Positions 36,901 to 47,700 are shown, counted from the stretch's first letter. The stretch is DNA of 64,000 bases from Amborella trichopoda (GCF_000471905.2 NW_006496517.1:140270-204269); one strand, 5' to 3'. Notes: generated by a model not told the origin, from the sequence alone. A program made the numbers and translations.

Positions 36901-38988
36901 TTGGTCTAGGGGTTACAAGAAATAATAAATAGAATCTCTATGAAACAAGGTAGGTTTTGAAACCTTGAGTCTATAGAGAAATGAAACCTAAAAATAAGGT
37001 CTATGAAGATATTTTCCCTCGAAGTATACATGCAATTATGGAAGTGCCTTTACCATATGTATGCGATACAATTACATGTTTTAATTGGATGCTTCATGGT
37101 AAGCGCTCCATGGTTTGTCTTAATGATAATTTGCTCCAGCAGGGATTATAAATTGCAAAATACATAATATATGAGAGGTTGAAATCGCGCTAGAAGCTAG
37201 AAGATGACTGAAAGGAACACCCACCTATTGAGTTCATACATCGTCTTCAAAGGAAGTTCGAGGTTATATTTCTTTTTATACAAATAATAAAATAGGGGGT
37301 GATTTCATGTCACCATGTCTTTGTAATAAAATGAAACCACAGTTCCAGAAAACCATGTTTGTGGCATTTGTGTAACCCCAAAAATTGCACAAACCCTCTC
37401 TTTATCCCAATAATCAATCCCAAAAAAAAAAAAAACAATCAATTTGCACCCTAGATGTGATCAAAATGAATTCCCCTCCAACAATGAACCTAGACCATTT
37501 ATATGGTAAATTTCAAGATCTATGCCTTTACGATCTATCATTTTTTTCTTTTTTTAAACATTATTTATCCAATGATAATAAAACCATCTAAAAAATTTGG
37601 AAGGGGAAAAGTCTTTCTAAGGCCTAGATCGATGTATCGTACCAAAATGGACAACCTATATTAGTACAACCTATATTAATTAGTCTAGGAAAAACACTTT
37701 CTAGGTTGTCTTTTCAAATTTTAACTTTGGAATTATTTGTTGGAATGAGGAGAGTACATATTTAAAAATTGGGGTCAAACAAGTGGCGCTAATATAGTTT
37801 TTGGAGATTGTTTCATTATACTACTGTACAATCCGTTGCATGAAATCACTTCCTAATGAAATATTATTTACTGCAAATTCTCTGTTCTACTTGGCGTTAA
37901 TATAAATTGGATGCATGGATATACAATAACATCTGAAGATTCAGTTTTTGATTTCATTGTGCAAGTTCTTTTTTAATGTAAACTGGAAGTATAGAAATAA
38001 ATTATAATGTCATGGCTGATGTAGTCAGATATTAGTTATAAGAAGCATAAGTCTTGTACTGTTTACTTGGATGGTTTGATATCTCCTGGGTTTAAATGCC
38101 TCTAATTCTGAATGCAGGAAAAGGCAAAGATTAGGATGATGAAGCAAAAAGAATCTGATAAATCTGGATCATACTGGAGTGACCTATGGGGAAAGCCCAG
38201 GAGCTACCAAAGCACAGGTATTTCAACTTACACTATAAGTCTGGCGCTTAAAGAGTATCCATGCATGTCCTAGTAATGGTATAAAGGATCTTGATGTTTA
38301 AAGCTTTTCTGACTTGTTCATACCTCAAATAATCTGGAAGGTACGTGTGATTGATACTTTTATTTATTTGTTAAGTTTGGATGAATGGCCAAGACAGAAG
38401 CTGCTTGTTGGGATTATCCAGATTGCCCATCTAGTCTATTGTCTGCTTTGTGTATGGCATCCATGCATATGCATGTGAAGCAGTTAACGGAGAACATAAT
38501 GCATTTATGGGCATGTATAAGAGTATATGGGCGCATTTATTTATTTTATCTTGGAAGCCTCACTTAAACCAGCAAGTTTGTCTGATGAAAAAGATCAAAT
38601 ATCCCATTCTCTCTCTCTCTCTATCCTATTTCTCTCTCTCTCTCTNNNNNNNNNNNNNNNNNNNNNNNNNNNNNNNNNNNNNNNNNNNNNNNNNNNNNNN
38701 NNNNNNNNNNNNNNNNNNNNNNNNNNNNNNNNNNNNNNNNNNNNNNNNNNNNNNNNNNNNNNNNNNNNNNNNNNNNNNNNNNNNNNNNNNNNNNNNNNNN
38801 NNNNNNNNNNNNNNNNNNNNNNNNNNNNNNNNNNNNNNNNNNNNNNNNNNNNNNNNNNNNATAGGTCGCGATTATTTATTTTATTTACTTTCGTAAGTAC
38901 CGTCACTTAAACCTAACGTACAACGTTAGTTACGTTCGTATGTAAAGAATACTAATAATACCTACTCTCTCTCTCTCTCTATCTACTT

Positions 38989-39029
<41 letters not shown>

Positions 39030-39444
39030 GGTCTTTTGCAATTTTAATGCCAAACCTCAGCAGCTTATCTATGATGGGGTTACACAAGTTGTTGTCTCTT
39101 CCAGTTCTAATTCGAACTGCTTGCTAGCTCCCACCCGTTTCTCTCGGATGCATGACAAGAAGAAAAACATATGAAGTATTATTATTAATTATCATCACCA
39201 TCATCATCTATGATTTTTGTTGTTGCTGCTGCGGTATCTAGAGCTTTGAAGGTTATTTGCCCCCCAAAAGGAAATAAGTGATTAAATTGGAAGTGGTTGC
39301 ATTTGTTTGTGTTGAGCAGAGGAGGAAGTACAGGAAAGGGCAAAAAAGGTAGCAGCTGCAGCCAGGAGATGGAGAGAATATTCAAGAGGTGTGGACAGGC
39401 CTTCTACTTTCAAACTTCCTGAAGAAATCTCTACAAAGGAATGA
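26411..39444 (+). CDS. DJC77: chloroplast J-domain protein with ferredoxin-like domain (DJC77-like)
   Basis: Nine exons: 26411-26623, 27102-27230, 27395-27524, 28814-28934, 32001-32082, 33475-33528, 34024-34062, 38118-38217, 39320-39444. All introns are GT-AG. The 993 coding bases give 330 residues and a TGA stop. Residues 1-60 are Ser/Arg-rich with few acidic residues, like a plastid transit peptide. The J domain is about 64-131 (DYYSVLGL, HPD at 92-94), which stimulates the ATPase of an Hsp70. A one-cluster ferredoxin domain is about 150-215, with Cys156, 159 and 162 (CxxCxxC) and Cys198 in CPVDC, suited to one [4Fe-4S]. The tail is basic and helical (about 225-330). The J-plus-ferredoxin layout is that of the green-lineage DJC76, DJC77 and DJC82; DJC77 fits best by length and N-terminus. 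Function in Fe-S or redox-linked folding is inference. The coding frame is intact despite introns loaded with transposons and two gaps. Confidence 0.9.
27577..27940. repeat. (CT)n tract broken by a gap, then (CA)n, in intron 3
   Basis: A (CT)n run of about 45 bp meets 248 N (27631-27878), and (CT)n resumes after it, followed by (CA)n at 27922-27944. The true tract length is unknown. Reading frames of repeated Ser-Leu or Arg-Glu here are artefacts. Confidence 0.95.
28245..28620 (-). mobile_element. palindrome-ended MITE, copy C (intron 3)
   Basis: The right end reads TTTGATTGTTTAGGGCCTAG through ACAAACAACACCC, with the palindrome GGCCTAGGCC. The left end is shortened (GGGTGAGGCCCTAAACAATC). 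The core matches the family (GATCATCTCAACCTCAAGATG, ATTTTCAAGATTTTCAAGTG). The flanks are AT-rich without a clear 9-bp repeat. It lies in intron 3 of the J-domain gene. Confidence 0.75.
29234..30073. mobile_element. candidate hAT-like element in intron 4
   Basis: The left end, CATCGTTTTAAAAAGTGCTG, and right end, GTGCATTTTAAAGCATTG, are rough inverted repeats. Both are followed inward by GC-rich CCTTGGGC / GCCCAGGCACC blocks. The flanking octamers GCAACATC and TGAACATT agree only in the middle five bases. No coding content. Confidence 0.4.
30355..31132 (+). mobile_element. 5'-truncated RTE-type LINE in intron 4
   Basis: The plus strand encodes a fragment with VKIDGQVSKKDYFRYLGLMI, GEIDEDVPHTIRAGW and SGVLCDRRIP (30460-30640), then decayed RT C-terminal and 3' parts. 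It ends with GATGAAGATGATGATGGTGATG at 31110-31132. It has the same sense as the host gene and several stops. The block from 30074 to 30354 before it is unrecognised. Confidence 0.75.
32933..33060. repeat. 64-bp tandem duplication in intron 5
   Basis: Two copies of a unit containing CAAATGCACCAGGTCTACTA and GAGTGTATCAGA lie 64 bp apart with few differences. Confidence 0.85.
34310..34360 (-). mobile_element. short RTE LINE 3'-end remnant in intron 7
   Basis: GCCTTTTCCCAATTAATTGG followed by GGTTGGCTTGG matches, in inverted sense, the 3'-terminal block of the RTE copies (compare 620-650). Only about 45 bp remain. Confidence 0.4.
35040..35440. repeat. degenerate palindromic repeat cluster in intron 7
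   Basis: The motif ATCTCA..GGTGACTT..TGAGAT, itself an inverted repeat, recurs several times with AATATTGGTATTTT-like linkers (for example near 35130, 35190 and 35350-35385). It may be an internally repeated MITE. The ends are uncertain. Confidence 0.5.
35800..35857. repeat. 29-bp tandem duplication in intron 7
   Basis: The unit TAGCAAAAGGTTATCAAAGC plus ATGGATGAT occurs twice with one or two differences. Confidence 0.9.
36475..37018. mobile_element. foldback MITE, inverted repeat over its whole length (intron 7)
   Basis: It starts GGGAAAATATCTCCATAGAC and ends GTCTATGAAGATATTTTCCC. The two arms, about 250 bp each, pair nearly all the way to the middle (36730-36770). Matched blocks include GGTTTCATTTCTCCATAGAC versus GTCTATAGAGAAATGAAACC, and AATCTCCCAAACCC versus GGGTTTGGGAGATT. 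No coding frame. No convincing target duplication. Confidence 0.85.
38612..38860. other. (CT)n tract and 215-N assembly gap, intron 8
   Basis: (CT)n at 38612-38645 runs into N at 38646-38860. A further (CT)n tract lies at 38963-39027 in the same intron. Confidence 0.97.
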
Positions 39445-40424
39445 TAAGGGCAACTCACATTTACATGCAAATACAGTTGTGTTTTTACTCATTCTATTTC
39501 TTCCTATCCGATTACTGTTGTAAGATATAAAATATTATGATTCATGATGCTCCCACGTTACTCTTTGTGGGGAGTCAAATGTAAAGTAAACCTCACAGAT
39601 GCTGAGATGCCATTCTTCCAAAAAATTATATTTTTATAGGTTGAAGTATATTTGTGATTGGCCCCTCTCTATGTGCTATCCTGAGATTGGTTCCTGTGTG
39701 TGTGTATTTGCCAAGACTTACCCAAATTCAGCTGGAATGTGTGTATTTGCCAAGACTTACCCAAATTCAGCTGAAATCCATTTGAAGCCAGGGTAAAACT
39801 AACATCAACAACTGGTCTTAATCAAGATTCAAGATTGAATTGCATTCTGGCCCAAGTAGAGGACCGCTAGTAGTTATGTACGGTGGATTTATAGGCATTT
39901 TGGAGGAGCACCAGTGCTTCAATCTTTTATTAGGGATTTGTATGGCATCTTTTCAGCAAACACAATGGTCCTCTTACAGTTGATTAAAAGACAAAAGATT
40001 GATGTGAGCAAATCCGCCATTATGTAAAGAATGGCACACTTATTGTGAGGTAAGAGCACTGAAGACACGAAGAGAGGATTATTGCACTCTTAACTACTAC
40101 TGTTGGTTCAATTAAAGTCCCAGAAAATTTTAAAAAGAAATAGAAGAATCAGTGATTTTTAGAAACAAGCGATAAAGCTGCCCCTCTCTGCTGATCTCTC
40201 TGCTGATCAAGGGGGATGCTGTACATTTAATCCCCAAAAAACATCAAGAATAAAACCTTCTCTCTTGAGGAAGCTCAAAAAGCAGGCCTTTAACACCTCT
40301 TGTAATTTACAGACACCACCCACTTTTATAATTTCAGAACTACATTTACAGCTACATGGACCAGACAACAAAGATCAACCTCTTTTGTGTAGAAAAATGG
40401 TTATAAACCTTGCTTTCTCTCTCA
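39445..40424. other. space between two convergent genes
   Basis: It holds the 3' untranslated parts of the J-domain gene and the DUF1685 gene, which point at each other. A 39-bp tandem duplication (TGTGTATTTGCCAAGACTTA plus 19 bases) occurs at 39701-39778. No other gene seen. Confidence 0.6.
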
Positions 40425-41432
40425 TTATCTCACTGTAGAGGCAACATTATGGGCCCAAAGTTTGAGATGCTCTTTCATATCCATACCTTGACTCAATTCA
40501 GGAATTTTCCATTGAATCAACTTGCTCTCTGGTTTTCTCACTAACCATGCCTCTGATAAGTATGGTCTAGAAATGTTTTTATTATCTTCTTCTTGCTTCT
40601 CATTCTCTTTCTCCTTTGTCTTTACCATCCTCTGAAGGCCGGGGATGATGGATTTCAATCTAGGACTTAATTCACTCTCCTCAAATGTAAAACCCAAATC
40701 TATAAACCCTTTCAATTCTTCAAACTCCAACTCAGAAAGACTCTTGCTCAAACTCTTCTTCCCCTGTGTATTCATCTGTCTATGGATCTCTGGCCTCCCA
40801 AGTCTTGAAGGTTTGGGCGGAACCTCAGTCCTCTCCTTTGTCACTCTCCCTTCAACTTCTTTCCCGGAATATATTGTCTTCAATTTTGGTCCCTGCAAGA
40901 CCGATTTAGGGGAGCTAAACCCACTTTTCAACATGGGTTTCCTGGTTTCTTGGCTTATGACATCTTTGGTGGAAAGAGGAACAGATGATAGTGGTACCCG
41001 AACCTCCAAATTTGGAGGTGCAAAAACTCCATTAGATGTGGGTTTCTCCAGAGATTGGTCACTCAACGATCTTCGATGGAGAAGAGAAATCTTGGGCTTG
41101 GTTTGTGATTCTAGAGAAATGTATTCTATTTCGTGCCCAGCCTCCGAAAACTTCTTGTGGTTCTTCTTGCGGTCCTCCTCATGCCCACCTGCAACTCCTT
41201 TTCCCTTACAAATAATCTCTGATTCGAAAATTCTCAGTGAGGGTCTGGACGGTGGAGAAGAACCCATTTCTGAATCTGTTGTAGAAAGAGAATGAAGAGG
41301 AGCAGCCATGAGTTCAGCAGTAGTTGGATGTTGGGTTTTAATGGATGAAGCTTCAGGTCGGGGGGAAGGGCAGAAGATGTTTTGAGAGAACCAGAGCAGG
41401 TCTACAAGGTCCAAGACTTGCTGTTTATCCAT
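40425..41432 (-). CDS. DUF1685 family protein
   Basis: A single uninterrupted frame of 335 codons and a TAA stop. The N-terminal two thirds are low-complexity, Ser/Pro/Lys-rich and probably disordered, with a short conserved-looking opening (QVLDLVDLLWFSQNIF, 5-20). The C-terminal part is the plant DUF1685 domain: SLSELEFEELKGFIDLGFTF (about 232-251), a P-rich stretch with LSPRLKSIIPGL (about 255-266), and a terminal helix, LKLWAHNVASTVR (323-335). The family is plant-specific and has no firmly known biochemical function. No membrane segment or signal peptide is visible. The start is the first ATG of the frame, 30 bp or so after a pyrimidine-poor leader. The gene converges with the J-domain gene. 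Confidence 0.88.
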   Translation of the reverse strand: MDKQQVLDLVDLLWFSQNIFCPSPRPEASSIKTQHPTTAELMAAPLHSLSTTDSEMGSSPPSRPSLRIFESEIICKGKGVAGGHEEDRKKNHKKFSEAGHEIEYISLESQTKPKISLLHRRSLSDQSLEKPTSNGVFAPPNLEVRVPLSSVPLSTKDVISQETRKPMLKSGFSSPKSVLQGPKLKTIYSGKEVEGRVTKERTEVPPKPSRLGRPEIHRQMNTQGKKSLSKSLSELEFEELKGFIDLGFTFEESELSPRLKSIIPGLQRMVKTKEKENEKQEEDNKNISRPYLSEAWLVRKPESKLIQWKIPELSQGMDMKEHLKLWAHNVASTVR

Positions 41433-41700
41433 GAAAGAGAAGCACAGGATAATGAAGCAAAAGAAAAAGTAAGATATATGGGATGACGGAGAAAAACAGG
41501 ACTGGTTATAAAGGCAGATATCAGTATATTCCTGTTGTTTACGGTTTTATTATTGATTGGAGGCCGCATAAAAAGGACCAGGTGAATGTAATTATGTAAA
41601 TCAAAGATGAGTGAGAAAGTAGAGAGAGAGAGAACGACAGAGAGAGAGAGTGGGGTCACCAGGGAACAGTGATATTCGAATTTCCATTTTTTGTCAATTG
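41433..41700 (-). promoter_or_regulatory. leader and promoter region of the DUF1685 gene
   Basis: On the gene's strand the sequence holds a pyrimidine-rich CTCTCTCT stretch (41618-41651), common in plant core promoters and leaders. No TATA box was assigned with confidence. Confidence 0.35.
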
Positions 41701-43419
41701 CTTTTGTTTCACGTGTTTTGAGAGTTGTCTTTTGAAAAGCGTAAGCGTGTGGAAAAAGAGTGCAGCGTGTGAGAGTTTTTCCCTGTTTTGACTTTTGAAG
41801 TCTGCGCTCCCTACTGCTGGATCATGCGGTCCAGTTGATCCCTCGGGCCAAAGAGTTAATTTGGAGGAATTCTTTCGATTTTAAATTGGGGAGCTTAATG
41901 ATAGATGGAGTATTTAACATTTTTCCTATTTGCAACTATACACGACCCGTTTCTTTTATAGGTATTGTGAAAATAAATTGAAAGAGATGGTAAAATGTTA
42001 AATTGTTCATCTCTAATAAGTAATTTAATAAGAGATTGTATATTAAAGACTATTTAATTTTGATACAAGAAAGTTACAATTGTTTTTTATTATTGGATGT
42101 GAAATTTTACAGATGAAAGTGCATAACAACATTCAAAAACTTCTGTTTTGGACTTTGTGTTTAGACATTCTCAACTACCTGATTTCAAAGTTTGACAATC
42201 AATAATGATTGTTACCTCTTTGTATGAAATGCAAATGATCGCATTACATAACCATTTAATAAAGTTCCCTTTAACCTTTTGGGATCCATCTAGGGATGAG
42301 CAAGAGATTAATTATAAAAAAGGAATTATGAGTTTTTAAACACACAAACCTAATCCAAAATTTGAACATCCCTGCTCAATATCTGGACGATAAATTTTGA
42401 GTCACTTTCATATCCAATCGATTTTCCTTTTCTTTTTTGAGGTTAATTAGTAGGATCAATAAACATTCCCAAAATTCAGAGTCTCGACTCTTGAGGGAGC
42501 AAAAATGAGAAATATGTTCCCGCCGGAGCAGAAAATGGTTTCACTGCACGTAAAAGTTGACCGTTAGAATGCGTGGGCGGCTACGATTTCTTTACTGGCA
42601 TTGGAGATTCAGTCACAAGGAACTTTCAAATGGGCCATGTTTTAAACGGGACACACGTGTGAGGGTATAAAAAAAGTTTCCTATTTGAAACTCGTTTTTT
42701 TAGTAAATGATTCCCATTTCAAACTCACCAGGAGCTATAATTAGGTAGGGCTGGTAATGGACCCTGCGGCCCGACCTAAAAAAATGTAGAGGTTGGGCTA
42801 CAAACTGTTGCCCAACGGCTGGGCTGCGGCCAGTGCTGCCCCAGTTCGGCCTGGCCGGGCCCCGGCCCTGGTCCTGTTAGACTCGGCCCTAACAGGGGCA
42901 AAGCCAGCCTTATAGGGATAAGGGTTAGGGCTACCGCGGTTGCTACCCTTATAATTAAGGCAGCCAATTTTACTCTTTTTGTTTTTTGAGGAAATTAGCA
43001 GTCAATTTTACTTGATAATTGTTTTCGACGGAATTCACTCATACGTAGGAATTAGAAAAGTAACTATTCATTTTCAAGTAAGGAGAGTTAGTACCAACTT
43101 AATCAACTTCTTCTTGTCATTAATTTCCTCCTATATTAACATGTGCATAATAACAAAATCGTGTGGGTTTATCCACCTAAATCAAATTATTTCTTCTAAC
43201 AATTTTCAGGGTGCATTCTTTTAGTTTTTTCATTTTTAAATTTTATTTATGAACAAATTATTTTTCTTTATTTGCACTCAATCAGAAATTTTATTATCAA
43301 TTTGGTCCTAATAGCCAATTTGCTCCTTTTTCCATTAAATTTCAAATAAGATAAGTGATAGTTAGGTAAAGAGATGGGCAGTTGCATGGGAATGGAGTTG
43401 GGGCATCAATGGTTAGGAA
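41701..43419. other. intergenic; one GC-rich hAT-like patch
   Basis: Mostly AT-rich with no gene. At 42747-42930 TAGGGCTGGTAATGG is followed by GC-rich GGGCTGCGGCC / GGCCGGGCCCCGGCC text. That resembles the edge of plant hAT elements, but the other edge was not found. Confidence 0.4.
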
Positions 43420-43515
43420 GGGCGGATGCCTCAACATGATGTCGCACCGGAGGGGTCGATGCCTCAACATAGTGTCCTACCGGAAGGGCCGATGCCTCAA
43501 CATAACGGCCCACCA
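43420..43515. repeat. 33-bp GC-rich tandem repeat, 3 copies
   Basis: The block GATGCCTCAACAT begins at 43425, 43458 and 43491. The linkers resemble AGTGTCCTACCGGAAGGGCC. Confidence 0.85.
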
Positions 43516-43568
43516 TCCATTTCACTATTTGTAGATCAAACAAACCATCCATTCCCACTGTCTACATC

Positions 43569-43951
43569 GGGTGCAGTTTGTGCAGAGCCAAGGCTCTAAA
43601 CAATCAAAGTAAAGCGCACTTTCAAATAATGTCGAGAAGTGTAGTTTCAATACTAGAAATCATTGTGATAGTCTTAAAATATAATTTTATCGTTAATTAT
43701 AAAATTTAAAGTTTAAAAAATAGTGTCGATCGAGCAGATCTATGAAAATTGAAAATTGACGGTCGAAAAATGCGTTACAAGATATACAATTTTTAAAATT
43801 TGAAATCCATTTTTTTTCTCATGTCCATGCATTTTGATTTCAAGATGATCAATTTGAAGATATTTGGGCATCAAAACAACTTCTTCAATTGAAATTTTTG
43901 AGGTGAGTTCTAATTTGATTGTTTAGAGCCTCAGGTATATAAACTTTTTCC
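43569..43951 (+). mobile_element. palindrome-ended MITE, copy D
   Basis: It starts GGGTGCAGTTTGTGCAGAGC with the stem AGAGCC-AA-GGCTCT, then AAACAATCAAAGTAAAGC. It ends ATATAAACTTTTTCC, with the right palindrome decayed. The flanks do not show a 9-bp duplication. Confidence 0.8.
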
Positions 43952-45091
43952 TATCATATATCCATCACAAAAAATAAAAAAAAGGTAAGCACTTGCATAT
44001 TTTGGGCAAAAGTGACGTCACTAAGTGGTATGTCCCAATAAAATGGAATGTTAAAAAAAGGAAAAAAAACGAAAAAGAAACATTTGAGCCAATCCAAAGA
44101 GTAGTTCTTTAAAGTGCAACTTTTTTTTAAAAAAATCTTTTTTATATAAAGTGCAACTTGCACTCAAATATTATAATAAATAGCCATAGTCGCTGCCCCT
44201 GTCACATACCCTCCTCATGTGAGTGAGTAGCCATAAATATCACATTCGTGATTCATAAATCTGAATATTCACAACCTTTTTATTTCCTTATCCATCTATT
44301 GACGGCACAAGGGGTCAAGAACTCGGGGCAATTATCAATTCTGCCCTCCATGGGAACTAGTTTGGAAAAATTTACTAATATCTCCCAACTTTAACTTTCT
44401 AGGCATCCTCTCCCTTGCCATTTTTGATACCACTCTATAACTTTCATACTGTTTTCTTTTGCTACTACTCTCCAAGTTAAACATATGTTTTTTTTTTAAA
44501 ATCAAAATACCCCCATTTTGAACCGTGTGTTTGTCACCCTTTTTTTTTTTTTGGTTATGGGACCGAAAAATGAGTCCGGCCTGGCTCACAAAATGTGTTT
44601 TTGAGCCCATGAGCCCAAGCTGTGCCACTTTTTATGCATCTCAAGTTTCTATTGCTGAACTAGGAAAAAAAAAAAAACTCCTTGAATGACTTACATAATC
44701 TGATATTTTTGATCTAAAGTTTTTGGATCCACTTTTAAACGAAAAAAATATTTTGAATTCCTAACCACCTAGACCTCTTGGACAGTCTGTGTGTACTTCT
44801 AGGGTTTATTTTTGCATTATGCAGCTCAAAGTGATTATTGAAGGTTTCCATTTTGCTTTCTTAAGAGGGTGCTAGGCTGTGTAGGTCACATCACCAAACT
44901 TCAGTCTTAAAATAGTTCTAGTACCTAAGGGAGTAAAAAGTATATTTTGCTAATGTGGGGGGCAAATAGTTTTTTTCATAAACTACTTTGGTTTCCGTTG
45001 TAGGGGTAAAATTGCATATTGACCCACTTATCCCATTAGACATGTCCTGTGAGAATTTTTTTAAATTAGGGCAAAAGGAATAAGTGAAGTA
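43952..45091. other. intergenic, nothing recognised
   Basis: AT-rich with poly(A) and poly(T) runs. No credible frame or element end. Confidence 0.5.
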
Positions 45092-45100
45092 TTTATTAAT

Positions 45101-45495
45101 GGAAAAAGTTTATATAGAGCCGAGGCTCTATATAATCAAATTAGAGCTTACCTCAAAAAGTTTCTTAGAAGAAGTTGTTTTGATGCCCAAATATCCTCAA
45201 ATTGATCATCTCGACATCAAGATGTATGGATATGAGAAAAAAATGAATTTCAAAATTTGAAAATAGTGCATCTTTTTAACGTATTTTTGGACCGTCAATT
45301 TTCAAGATTTTCAAGTTTTCATAGATCGGCTAGATCTACACTATTTTTTAAGTTTTAAAATTTATAATTAAAGATGAAAATATATTTTAAGGCTATCACA
45401 AAGACTTTCAACATTGAAACCACAGTTCTCGATACTATTTGATGGTGTGTTTCACTTTGATTGTTTAGAGCCTCAGCTCTATACAAACCGCATCC
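45101..45495 (-). mobile_element. palindrome-ended MITE, copy E
   Basis: It starts GGAAAAAGTTTATATAGAGC (stem AGAGCC-GA-GGCTCT) and ends with AGAGC-CTCA-GCTCT and ATACAAACCGCATCC. The flanks TTTATTAAT (45092-45100) and TTTATTAAG (45496-45504) match in 8 of 9 positions. Confidence 0.88.
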
Positions 45496-45653
45496 TTTAT
45501 TAAGTGGCCACCTTTTTTTTTTTTTTGACGATGATGATGATAATAATTGTTTGAATAAATAATAAGTATATAAATAATAATGAGCTTTAGAAGTATATTT
45601 TTGGAATGGGATAAATGGAGGGTTCAAGTCAAAAGGCAATGCAATATATTAAT
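45496..45653. other. spacer between MITE copies E and F
   Basis: 158 bp with a poly(T) run and a GATGATGAT stretch. No feature. Confidence 0.5.
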
Positions 45654-46044
45654 GGAAAAGTTTATGCAGAGCCGAGGCTCTAAACAATATAATTAGAGCC
45701 TACCTAAAAAATTTTACTAGAAGAGGTTGTTTTGATGCCCAAATATCCTCAAATTGATCATCTTGACATCAAGATGCATGGAAATGAGAAAAAAATTGAT
45801 TTCAAGTTTGGAAATAGGGTATTTTGTACCTTATTTTTGGACCGTCAGTTTTCAATACTTTCAAGTTTTCATAGATCTCTTGATCTACGCTATTTTTGAA
45901 GCTTTAAACTTTATAAATAAAGATGAAAATATACTTTAAGGCTATCAAAAAGATTTCTAATATTGAAACCACATTTCTCGACCATATTTAAAAGTACGCT
46001 CTAATTTGATCGTTTAAAGACTAGGCCGTATACAAACCGCACCC
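45654..46044 (-). mobile_element. palindrome-ended MITE, copy F
   Basis: It starts GGAAAAGTTTATGCAGAGCC (stem AGAGCC-GA-GGCTCT) and ends TACAAACCGCACCC. The flanks ATATATTAAT at 45644-45653 and 46045-46054 are identical over 10 bp, that is a 9-bp duplication plus one shared base. Copies E and F are similar to each other throughout and share orientation. Confidence 0.9.
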
Positions 46045-46201
46045 ATATATTAATAGGGAAGGGATGCGTTCTAAGCTAGTTCTCTTGTGCTATAAATGAA
46101 GGTTGACGGTGAGTCCAATGCAAAATACGAGGACAATGATACATGATGATCGTTACTCTTGAGAGTGGTTTGGGACAAGGACCTGGGAGGATATACAAAA
46201 A

Positions 46202-46595
46202 GGAAAATGGTTTGATACGGCTGCAGCCCTATTAAAAAAAAGTAAAGCCTCACTTCAAAAGTTACTGGATATTGCAGTTTTGGTGTCGAAAAACTTTCAA
46301 ATCGATAATTTTGGCCTTGATATTATGGTTGTGAAAATAAATAGGATTTCAAGTCTTAAAAATAATATATATTGTAATATATTATCTAGACCGTCCATTT
46401 AGTCCTAAAAGTAAGTATTTATGGATCCACAAGATCTATATCATATTTTGAACTTCAAATTTCATAGTTGGCGTCAGAAATTAATTTTAGAGCTGTCATA
46501 GAGATTTCTGATGCCGAAAGTGCTTTCTGAACAAGAATTTAAGGTGGGACATTACTTTGTTTTCATAAAGCCTAGTCTCTATAGAAACCACATCC
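46202..46595 (-). mobile_element. palindrome-ended MITE, copy G (diverged)
   Basis: It starts GGAAAATGGTTTGATACGGC and ends AGAAACCACATCC. The target duplication ATACAAAAA is perfect (46193-46201 and 46596-46604). The core is recognisable but the palindromes are decayed. Confidence 0.8.
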
Positions 46596-46604
46596 ATACA
46601 AAAA

Positions 46605-47555
46605 AAGCTGAAGATATAATATGGTCTTTAATTACCATTAGTATTATAGCTTATGCCTTGCTTTAGAAATTTTCGCTTTTAGCTATCAAGACAGCAAAAA
46701 AGTAAAAAGGACAGAACCGTCAAGGACCAGTTTGATAACGGAAACCTGGAACCTTTTGGGTGTTGGAAGATCTGTCTCCATGGAAGTGAGAACCTCCTGG
46801 GAGGTGGAACATGCATATACTGATAAGCTGCCTAGAATCATTTTGAAGTTTAAGAATTGTGTTCGATAAGTTGTTTGGAATTGTTTAGAAATCTGGGAAG
46901 AAGTCTCCATTGTCCACTTATTGTTTGCATTACATTTTATTGTTAATTTTTTGGAAGTCTGAGAAGACATCGTGCAAGGGAAAGGATGATTTCTATGGGG
47001 AGAGGAGATATTAAAAGGGTGGGAAATAGGCTTCCAAAGAGGGGGCTTCCATCACAGCCTACAAGCCGATAGAAGCTCTGTTTTTGGACGTGCGTGGATG
47101 GGCAGTCACACTTCCAACGTTTTTTTCCATCAAGCACATGAGATATGGTTTGGTGGGACTTTTGGCTCCGACTTCCTAAAAGTTCCACCAAACAAACAAG
47201 TCCTATAGGAAAGGCATTTTGGAATACTCTTAACCAAAGCATTAGTTCCTCCGCATCAGCTGTGTCTGTAAGTAATTTAATACAAATTTTATACAATTAT
47301 CGCTGAAGTGTGAAAGGTTAGACTAAGAATAATGATGTGGTGCCCACATTTTTCTCTCAAATAAATAGTTTGGTGCAGCACGTGCATCACATGATGGAAT
47401 AAGAGTGGGGTTGAGCAGATGGCCGGTGGGGTGAAGCCAAGCGTATACCAGACAATGATGGTAGGCTTAGGCCCAACCGAAGTAGTTACCAGCTGTGGTT
47501 AGTTGGAGTTTCAACGTGATGTCAAGAGTTCTATTCCTAGTTGTATCAAGATAAA
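46605..47555. other. intergenic, no recognised gene
   Basis: Longer open stretches on the minus strand (46686-46970 and 46943-47296) have no recognisable domain, and I do not call them genes. They could be remains of an unknown element. Confidence 0.4.
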
Positions 47556-47558
47556 ATT

Positions 47559-47700
47559 CAAAATATATGCATAGAGGTCTTTTATCCCTGGTAAAAATGG
47601 AACTTACAAAATATATGCATAGAGGTCTTTTATCCCTGGTAAAAATGGAACTTACAAAATATATGCATAGAGGTCTTTTATCCCCGGTAAAAATGGAAAT
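47559..47700. repeat. 48-bp tandem repeat, 3 copies
   Basis: The unit containing ATATATGCATAGAGGTCTTT and TATCCCTGGTAAAAATGGAA starts at 47563, 47611 and 47659 and is almost identical in all three. Because 48 is a multiple of three, open frames with a 16-residue repeat appear on both strands. I see no reason to think they are expressed. Confidence 0.92.

Noticed and set aside
40645-41295. A 216-codon open frame on the plus strand
   Set aside because: It is the antisense shadow of the DUF1685 gene, which has a recognisable domain on the minus strand.
46686-47296. Two overlapping minus-strand frames of 94 and 117 codons
   Set aside because: No domain, no splice context and no start context that sets them apart from chance.
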